DNA of 64,000 nucleotides from Dactylellina haptotyla (lineage: Eukaryota > Ascomycota > Orbiliomycetes > Orbiliales > Orbiliaceae): the NCBI GenBank assembly GCA_031310005.1, contig CM062379.1, positions 6,448,001-6,512,000 on the forward strand, read 5' to 3'. Under the pieces are notes generated by a model. That model was not told the DNA's origin and searched no databases. It was given only the letters and a program-made list of their open reading frames with translations. This document shows positions 56,132-64,000 of this stretch, in pieces. A program made the translations under genes and the position numbers. The stretch's first letter is position 1. Each line of letters begins with the position of its first letter.

Positions 56132-58106
56132 CTACTCGGCCGCGAGGGCTTCAATATCCGCAACCTGAATAGGAAGTATATGAGTATTTTGGAGGCAATT
56201 TAGCAATATTTTAGGTGGGAATACATACTTCTTTGGCTGCATTGGCGGAGAGAACGATTGGGCTGGTATCATCCACGCATACGCTATCTTCGATGCGGAT
56301 ACCGATTCCCTGGAATGCCAACGGATATTTATTATCTCGTGGTACATAGATACCACTGTGTTTTTATATCGCTGTTAGTTTTGACAATACAAGGAGGACA
56401 TTTAGTGGAACTAGCTACTTACGGCTCAATTGTGACGCATTGTCCAACTTTCAGATGCGAATTTCTTCCATAAGCGTTACAGTCGTGAACATCTATTCCG
56501 ACGTAGTGGCCCAAATGATGTGGGAAAAGAGTGCTTCTCATGTCCTAGAGTTATACTCGTTAGCTTTCTAATACCAGCAGTCAAATTAGAAGACATATCA
56601 CCCTGGTGCTAATATTGAAGCCTAAAGATCTGAGTCCCGCTAGGAGCTCTTCCTCAGCAATTGAATGGAGCTGGTCGAGCGACAACTTTGCATCCTCCCT
56701 ACACAATCCGACACATTTCCTCTGTACGCCGAGCACTAATTCGTATAGGTCTCTCTGTGCATCCGAAAATTTACCATTCACCGGCCAGGTTCGTGTGATA
56801 TCTGTGACATAACCGCCGTAGGACTACATAGATTAGCAACAGACCGAAATTCAAAGACTTCCAAAATACTCACCCCTCCCGCATCCACCAGTACCAGATC
56901 ACCATCTCTCAGCAATTTATCGTTCTTAGTATAGTGGATTTTCAACGCATTGTCTCCTCCTCCAACGACAGGAACATATGCAGACTTCTCACACCCTCCC
57001 ATTCTAAACTGATATTCGAGAAAAGCCCAAAGATCTGCCTCGCTCTTCCATCTCCGCTCCATTGTCTCATTAAAGGCCCTACCGGATATCCTCCCCGCGC
57101 TTCGCATGTTAGTAATTTCAGCAAAGCTTTTAAATGATCGTAGCATGTGCATCTTTGGTTTCAGAGACTGTACTCTGTCGAACAGTTTCGTCGCGCCTTT
57201 GATTTTGTTTAGCATTCCACTAAGAGTCGGCTTGAGGCTGTCCGATTTCGAAGAAACGTCTGTATAAACAGCACTTGCTCGCTTCATAATGCTCTCTAGA
57301 TGCGAGTGAAAGTGTTCAAAGTCTCCCGCCTATGTCTATTAGTTAGCTACTCTCTTTTCCCTTTATATACCGTGTTTCGCCTACATTATCAGCACCGAAC
57401 ACTTCGTACGCTCCTTCGATACCAGATCTCGGTCCCTCCCACGCTTCTGAATGCTCATCTTTCGGTCTCACAAATAAATGGAATATATGTTCTCCATCCG
57501 GTCCTGTCTTTTCTATACTAGTTATCAGCGTCCATCCCACTCAGCCATGGGGAAAAATAGGCTTTGTGAAATGATACCTACAACCCCGACAGCATCTGGT
57601 TCCAAAAATCCTATTTAACGCAAGTATTATCAGTATTTGCGTCTCACATGTACGATGATGGTCAAACACTAACCAGTCAGGTAGAAAAAGTCAGGATCCT
57701 GGTGGAATTCATAGAATACCGGCCCAGACCGGTATTTAAGAGACGCAGCTTGAAATACTGCAACGCCACCATCAGGCAGAGATTTGGCGAGCTTCGTTCT
57801 TCTAGCAACATACTCGCCATTCTGTATGCCTCTTGTTACTATAAATTTTGCATGTCAGGTGAAATGAATAAGGAAATAAGCAACGTATAGTCATGGCCAC
57901 TTACATTCCCCAGCTTTCAACAAGTGTGGATGTGTTTCCGGTGTTGGCTGTCCAATCGCCAGCTTGTAATTCTGCTGGGCTGCCTCGGTGGCATAGGCTC
58001 GCATGCCACCCGAGCGATACGGTCTAATTAACCTGGGACATGAGGGAGAATTGGCGCATTTCAGCGCCCTCCTGACGGACCATGCGACCCTACTTCTAGC
58101 GTGCAT
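56132..58106 (-). CDS. ICP55: Mitochondrial Xaa-Pro aminopeptidase Icp55
   Basis: Nine exons (reverse): 58106..57905, 57838..57674, 57610..57578, 57512..57385, 57329..56874, 56823..56602, 56544..56423, 56355..56229 and 56164..56132. All phases close to 495 aa. A basic N-terminus MHARSRVAWSVRRALK is a mitochondrial presequence. An aminopeptidase-P N-domain (LTRGI…EYVARRTKLA, YRSGPVFYEFHQDPDFFYLTGF) precedes the M24B metallopeptidase domain. Metal ligands are Asp325, Asp336, His415 (HHLGHYVGIDVHD), Glu442 (VTIEPGIYVP) and Glu465 (GIRIEDSV). Icp55 trims one residue from presequence-processed proteins in the matrix, stabilising them against N-end degradation. Several introns are tiny, and one exon is only 33 nt. 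Confidence 0.95.
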
Positions 58107-58349
58107 ATTGGAGATATCAGAACAATGTTGGAAATCGCGAAGTTGTGTTCGGAGTTCAGAGTTTTATATGCGAAACAACTCAACGCATTCCGCCTTTACG
58201 TAGCCAAGTTCATTCCAAAGCAGCCTATTGATATTATAGTGAAGGTGATATCCTGATAATCATTGCTTCGGTATCTTTTGCTCATTTATTTGATAATGTT
58301 ACAATTATTTTTATTTACATGGTATAATATAGAATACAAAGTTCCACCA

Positions 58350-60131
58350 CTACGAGACTACTGTGTTCCGGAAGAGCTGTGCCACAGGCATCATTTCATC
58401 CTCCTCGTCGGACTGCTCGTCCAACATCCTTCTTTTCTGTCCCATCAAACTAGAAAAGAACTCGCTGAAAATTCGTTAGCTACCAGCTTACAAGAATATC
58501 AATGGTGAATATTTGACTTACTCTATTTGCTGCTCGTGCCATACCAGTTCATCATCTGGCATCATGAAATTCTGGAGCTTCTCATGAACGTGGTATCTCA
58601 GCTTCCTACCCTTGGAAGCCTTGGTATCCACGTTGCTTCTCTTCTTTTTCACTTTTAACTCTTGGAGGTCAGCCGGTGCAAGCTGAACAACTCCGCCATT
58701 AGTAGCGCTGTTTCCTCTCTGTTCCAGCAGTACTAGTAGAAGCCTCTTGTAGAAATCCGTATCGTCGTAGATACCAGAATCTTCGTCGATCTTCTGGGCC
58801 TTTTGTGCGGGCGCTGATTCTTGGGGAACGCGGCTCTTCGCTATTTCCCCAGACACATCTACAAGATGCTCACGTAATTGCGAGGAAACAGTCTGGGCTA
58901 CCGCGGATTGATTGAGTTTCTTGGCTGTTGGCACCACGTTCGCAGTAGCCTGCACTCTCGAGGACCACTTCTCCAATGTAGAGCTCCGGTATACTGCATT
59001 GTCCGTCTCCATGTTCTTCATACTCTTCCAGACGTCGCGTATGTCAGTATCTTTCGAGATGTCCTCGTGCTTGCGCTTTGCAGATGCCTTCTTCCCATCG
59101 GAGTTTTCTCGCGATTTAACAAGGTCGTGTCGGAGTTGGGAGATCGTATTCCAGAGCGTAATAGCAGCATCCTCCGCTGCACGAACTGTATCGTCAGACG
59201 TATCGAGAGGCTCAGAAGGTAGCGAGTTGACTGATATAAGGGCGTTTTTAATCTGCATTCTCGATTTAAGACACTCGTCGAAGAAAGCCTAAAGTAGATA
59301 CTGTTAGTATGGTTTCAATATATGTATTCTCTCCACAGGTATCGAACTCACTCTTTGTCCTCTAACCGCCAAGCCCTTCTCTGCATCGGCTTTTGCAGCT
59401 TGTGACAAGTTGCTCACGACATTCTTCTGCTCTTGGGCCATCATGCTCCGAAGCTCATCTCTCCGAGACTTTTCTGCTTCTGCGTCGTGTTCACTATCCG
59501 ACTCGTCGTCGTCGGAATCCTCATCGTCTTCGTCATCTTCATCTTCATCCATGTCTTCGTCATCATCCTCCATATCTTCGTCGGAGCCCATATCTTCCAT
59601 ATCTTCATCATCCTCATCGCTATCATCGGACCCTGCGATTTTGCTTCTCTTGGACTTGATAACCGACCGGCCCTTTGCCTTGGGCGAAACTGTCAACTTC
59701 ACACCCCCATCTTCGGAGTCCTCTTCCTCATCGTCATCCTCCTCTCCTGAACCGCTCTCTTCGTCCTCGTCCTCCTCTTCTTCATCATCCTCTTCTCCAT
59801 TGTCTCCATACAGGTCGTCCCGGCTGACTGTCGCTCCATTGTACTTTGGGTGTAAATGAATATCCTGGTTCTGACGAAGCTTGCTCTTCCCAACCTCAAC
59901 GTAATGCTCCCGTCCAGCATTCTCGTCTACTGCGCTACCATCCTCCGAACCGTCGTTGCTGTCGGAAGCGTAAGGATCTCGTTCTGACTCGGGATCGAAT
60001 TCTTGAAAAGATTTCAGTTAGCAGGCGAACTCAAAACCAAATGCGACCGAAAATTTAATTGGCAAACCTTGAGGCGCAGGATTCGATAGCTGCGCGATTT
60101 GTTCCGCAAGTGAGAGCGACCGTGATGGCAT
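58350..60131 (-). CDS. BFR2: Nucleolar protein Bfr2 (AATF/Che-1 family)
   Basis: Four exons (reverse): 60131..60068, 60001..59352, 59288..58522 and 58464..58350; 531 aa. The start MPSRSLSLAEQIAQLSNPAPQ and DFDPE..…SDSNDGSED is typical. It has long acidic runs (Glu/Asp, 80-190), then the AATF leucine-zipper region (QRAFFDECLKSRMQIKNALISVNSLP) and the C-terminal TRAUB domain with DDTDFYKRLLLVLLEQR, KASKGRKLRYHVHEKLQNFM and DEFFSSLMGQKR. Bfr2 is part of the 90S pre-ribosome/SSU processome, acting with Enp2 and Lcp5 in early 18S processing. It lies head to head with IND1, with only 209 bp between starts. Confidence 0.95.
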
Positions 60132-60340
60132 CTTGAACGTACGCAGCGGTGAAAATTGCGGGCGCTGAAGCTCTTGTCGCGTAACGAAAACTGGTATTCG
60201 ATGCAGAAAAAAAAAGTTCTGAAATTTTTCGAACTTTGTGAAACTGTCGGCCGAAAAAAGCTTTGCTGCGTTCGAACATCCCACACAACACAATCCCGGC
60301 CAATATCACACCTCCTCTGCACCTTCGACGGAGCTTCCGG
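60132..60340. promoter_or_regulatory. Compact bidirectional promoter BFR2/IND1
   Basis: 209 bp between divergent start codons; includes a 12-A run (about 60207-60218) and a short CACACAAC stretch before the IND1 start. Confidence 0.55.
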
Positions 60341-61553
60341 ATGTATCGGCGAGCATTTCATACCGCGAGGCAGCTATGGCACGAGAACCCTCTGGTAGGC
60401 GTCTATACTTCTTTGCTTAGAATATGTGCGAAACTGCTGGCTCAATAAATAAAATAGGGACTGCCACGATCCGGGGCGCCTCCATCGATTCCTCGCATGC
60501 AGCGTGGACTTCCTCAGAAGCAGAAAATTAAGAATGTAAAGAAAGTCATAGCAGTATCATCCGCTAAAGGGGGCGTAGGGAAGTCCACTGTGGCGGGTAG
60601 GTATCCATTTGAGATTTATTGAAGAGTTTACAGTACAGAAACTTATACAGATTCGCCAATAGTCAATATAGCACTGGGTCTTTCAAGCTTAGGGCGTCGG
60701 ACGGGTATTCTTGATACAGATATATTCGGCCCATCGATACCAAAGCTGCTCAATCTTTCTGGGGAACCTAGACTAAGTGAAAGTACTCTCAAATTTCTTC
60801 TGACTTCATTGTATGGTCCATTTCACTACTAACACCATATGCAGACAACCAACTTATCCCGCTATCCAATTATGGCATCAAATCGATGTCGATGGGGTAC
60901 CTAGTGGATCCCGAGAATGCCGTTGTATGGCGCGGGTTGATGGTTATGAAGGCGCTACAGCAGCTTTTACATGAAGTCGAATGGGGCGAATTGGACGTTC
61001 TAGTCCTAGATTTGCCCCCAGGAACTGGTGATACTCAACTCACGATCACCCAGCAGGTAGATTTAGATGGTAAATACGATATTTATCGGCTATAACAAAA
61101 TTTTCGTTTTCGATATTAACCATATCATGTGCACCAACAGGCGCCGTCATAATATCCACACCCCAAGATATCGCGTTAATAGACGCCGTCAAGGGCATAA
61201 ACATGTTCTCCAAAGTTAACGTACCAGTAAGTTCACTAATCCATCCCAGTTTCCTCCCGGTCCCTGTTCTAACACGACCCTCTCACCTTCCCCAGATACT
61301 CGGGATGGTTCAGAACATGAGCATATTCACCTGCCCCAATTGCTCACACACAACCCACATCTTCGGGCACGACGGTGTCCAACGCGAGTGTCAGAAACGA
61401 GGCATCGAACTCCTGGGCAACATACCCTTGCATCCTTCAATCTGTCAGGACGCTGATGCTGGTCGTCCGTCAGTTATCAAGGATCCGTCCGGGGAAACCG
61501 CGAAGGCATTCCTGGAAATTGTGGGGAAGGTAGACGGAAAGCTATTCCACTGA
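60341..61553 (+). CDS. IND1: Mitochondrial iron-sulfur assembly P-loop protein Ind1 (NUBPL)
   Basis: Six exons: 60341..60394, 60458..60596, 60663..60782, 60845..61069, 61141..61226 and 61296..61553; 293 aa. The end of exon 3 could be 6 nt shorter in frame. The N-terminus [18 protein letters not shown] is a mitochondrial presequence. The deviant Walker [11 protein letters not shown] is at 53-62, and [35 protein letters not shown] and the iron-binding Cys221-X2-Cys224 (TCPNC) follow. Ind1 assembles iron-sulfur clusters for respiratory complex I, in line with a filamentous fungus that has complex I. It is divergent from BFR2. Confidence 0.95.
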
Positions 61554-64000
61554 CAAGCCTCCAATCTATGCTATAGATTACTGTGTATCTATATCAGATT
61601 TCATGTAGATTATCAAATATCCCATTTCACGTTAGCATCACCAGAGAAAGACATGGTTATCAGGTGTCCCTTCCTTGTGCTGTCACAATATATGTGTCAA
61701 TCTGAACACGATTCGCCAAAACTTGTGACGGGCAAAAAGCGTTTTCGTTTTCCTTTCGTCTGCGATCATTCTGGCTAAATGCGTCCCACCTCACGACTCC
61801 GAAAAAAGCATTGTTGATGCCAACGTAACCGAACCATTAACCCCATCAGCCTCTACACACACACGAGAATATGGTATCCACACAATTTAAAAACCCGTAT
61901 ACGATCTATAAGATCACAAGGGTCTACCCCACGATGAATCTCCAGCATTGCAGCCTTTTCTCGGATCCAATTGATGCATCATGCGCAACCTTTACCCCGC
62001 CGCATAAAATCGAACTTTTAAGACACATCATCTACGGAAGAATTCAAAAACAACGAAATCCACCTCATTTTTATACCATCATCTGACATTTTAACATGGA
62101 CAGGGGAGACTGCTTCTGACAAAGAGTCCTTTTTCTTCTCACAGAGTGTTTTAGGGAGGGATAAAAGGCCAGCCAACCAGAACATCCATGTGACTATCAT
62201 TCTCCGGGTAATTTTCACAATACCTTCAGCTTTCGACGAGGAAACATCCTAAAGCGAGCAAGGGTCTATTCAAGCGAGCATTTAGCAGCTTTCCTCAGCC
62301 AGCTCCGCCTTCTCGAACATCAAGGGACTGCCTAGCGAATCCATCAATTTCATATTAAAAACACCATGTTAAATGCCTATGCACACAATAATATATAATA
62401 CCCTAAGAATAGGTGCATGAACGCCAATTGGCGCAAACACCACCCCCTTCTCCCACCCCGAAACTCCGACAACATTCCGAACCGTGTGGGTGCCTCCCCC
62501 GCCTCCACCGGCCAGGTGGTCAGAAAATAAAAACAGGAAGAATTTAACAATATTTCCCGTTTCGTTTCTACCACCCCCGGGATGAACTCGAGTCCATCCT
62601 GTCGGTTTGACGTTTTTGACAGGCTTTGAGAAAGAAAGGAAAACGTGCGTGTGAGGGAAAACGGGGAATTAATGGGTCAACGTTCCGTAACCGTTATTTT
62701 GGATTAGCCATCCTCCCGTTCCCTCTTGCCTCTGCCTCTTTCCATATGAAGCAACCACCTCTCTGTATCTTTCTCTTCACGGGGAACCGGTACGAGATAC
62801 GACATATCCAGAGTATATGCCGCACAGGTAACGATACCCCCAGTCGCTCCCTCCGTTGAGAGCTTCTCTTCCAGGTACGCTCAAGCCTTCACCCGTTTAT
62901 ATTTCCTGGGATCCTTTCTACTCATCTTTGTTTTATCCCTCGTCCCTATAATTCCAATTCCAAAAACGTCGTTAGTTAAAAACTTCCTTGTCGAGTCGTC
63001 ACATTACCCCTTTTGAAGTCCTTCTCGAACAGCATGTGCTTTTATGCATAGACAGCAAAATACAGTTTTCGAGCGAAAAGCACGAAAACTAAAAAATCCC
63101 TCCTGCACCACGAAAACGAGAATGCGAACCCGTAACATGTCGTGTGCGGCCAAAGCTTTCGGCTGAGGGATACGGAGCAAGCAAGCTAAAGCTGACTTCT
63201 TCGGCGTAAAAATCAAGGGAGGGTGTAGTGAGACGACCTGAATCGTGAGAAATAGTAGAATCGACAACGGGACTAACCTTTCCCGCCCTCCCAGAATCCC
63301 GAGTTTTTCGAAACAAAGGAATGGCCGCAGAATGCACAGTCATCTGGACGGTAATTCTGCTCGCGAGAGCAGGCTCCACATATCTAGAAAAAGATACCCA
63401 TTCTGGTAGTTAGCATCAAACAATTTAGTTTACCCCATACCCCACATTTGCGGTCGAAAGTTGAGATGCCTAGCCTCGGTTAGATGGAAGGCTTGCTTCC
63501 TTGCTTCAGGGTTGCAGGCGCGTGATGCAACATTGCGCTGAAGTTTTGAAAGTAACCATGATGCTAAGACGTAATGGAATATCGATCGCGACAACCCGCA
63601 GTAATTTTGGAGTAGCAGGTTGCACAGCCTGGTGATGTAAAATTGCAAGTTTCACATCGATATGAATGAGATGCCGCGGGCCGAGTTTTCTCCATCAAGC
63701 AGCCGGCTAAAAGTCGGTATTTCTCCATCTCGTTTTCGTTCTCCAGCTTGTTTGCGCGTGCATCACGGGGCTCCGTAACCACAAGAAAAAGGGAAAAGAA
63801 AACCGCCCAACGAAAATAAAGAAAGCCTTGCTTACCATTCTATTAGCATGTTCGCTAGGATGTCTAGGTTCCACAGAGGCATCGTGGCATCTAAAGATTT
63901 GTAAAGTGAAACGGTTAGCAATCCGAGTCAGCCCAGTGGTCGTCCATCAGGGACGGCAGATTCGCTTGACAGCTTTAGCTGCATAAGCTAGGTGCGGCCT
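61554..64000. other. Right-end region without a supported gene
   Basis: 2.4 kb with short frames only (each under 100 codons, none with domains or matching splice phases). CT-rich tracts at about 62700-62740 and 62840-62870, and stacked GT/AG signals, would suit a long 5' leader of a gene lying beyond 64000. I see no tRNA or rRNA. A partial gene cannot be excluded. Confidence 0.4.

Noticed and set aside
61871-62086. Forward 71-aa frame near the right end
   Set aside because: No features and no neighbouring exon with matching phase.
1-64000. CRISPR array, rRNA operon, intact transposon or terminal inverted repeats
   Set aside because: I looked for repeated spacers, 5S/18S-like blocks and transposase or reverse-transcriptase motifs and saw none.

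Overview
This is a nuclear window of a filamentous ascomycete (Pezizomycotina). The reasons are short introns (about 35-110 nt) with GT..AG ends and CTAAC-type branch sites, a GPI-anchored wall protein, a vacuolar carboxypeptidase Y, and the fungal housekeeping genes NOP16, SWC4, BFR2, ICP55 and IND1. A leotiomycete is my best guess, but that is inference. I rebuilt multi-exon genes by hand from splice signals and reading-frame continuity. Twelve spliced models have every junction in frame; small exon shifts remain possible.

Left arm (1-13 kb): a small GPI-anchored wall protein, a long gene-poor AT-rich stretch holding a decayed coding relic, a secreted 664-aa protein of unknown activity, a broken five-exon gene (two nonsense codons plus a frameshift), carboxypeptidase Y, and a conserved serine-rich fungal protein.

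Middle (14-44 kb): an accessory island that looks like an innate-immunity or incompatibility cluster. It holds a 2,129-aa NLR (alpha/beta-hydrolase, NACHT, ankyrin repeats, SPRY); a 302-aa unknown protein divergent from an intracellular S8 subtilase; a RING-YEATS fusion; a TPR-CHAT caspase-like protease; a 265-aa unknown protein; and just downstream of it a TPR / winged-helix / beta-propeller protein that looks like an NLR without its NACHT ATPase, has a C-terminal membrane tail, and carries a one-base frameshift. Interspersed are an intron-containing tRNA-Pro(UGG), a kappa-class glutathione transferase, a short-chain dehydrogenase, a small hypothetical protein and a SAM methyltransferase.

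Right arm (45-62 kb): an F-box gene, then compact housekeeping genes: NOP16 and SWC4 head to head, an ankyrin protein, a Saf4/CCDC130 splicing factor, mitochondrial Met-tRNA formyltransferase, a CUE-Smr protein, the mitochondrial protease ICP55, the nucleolar BFR2, and the iron-sulfur protein IND1. BFR2 and IND1 share a promoter of about 210 bp. The last 2.4 kb holds no gene I can support.

The main candidate for something undescribed is the 14-43 kb island. It combines a likely sensor (NLR), two different intracellular proteases (S8 and CHAT), a RING-YEATS protein and an NLR-like protein lacking an ATPase. Joint function is inferred from domain content and proximity only.
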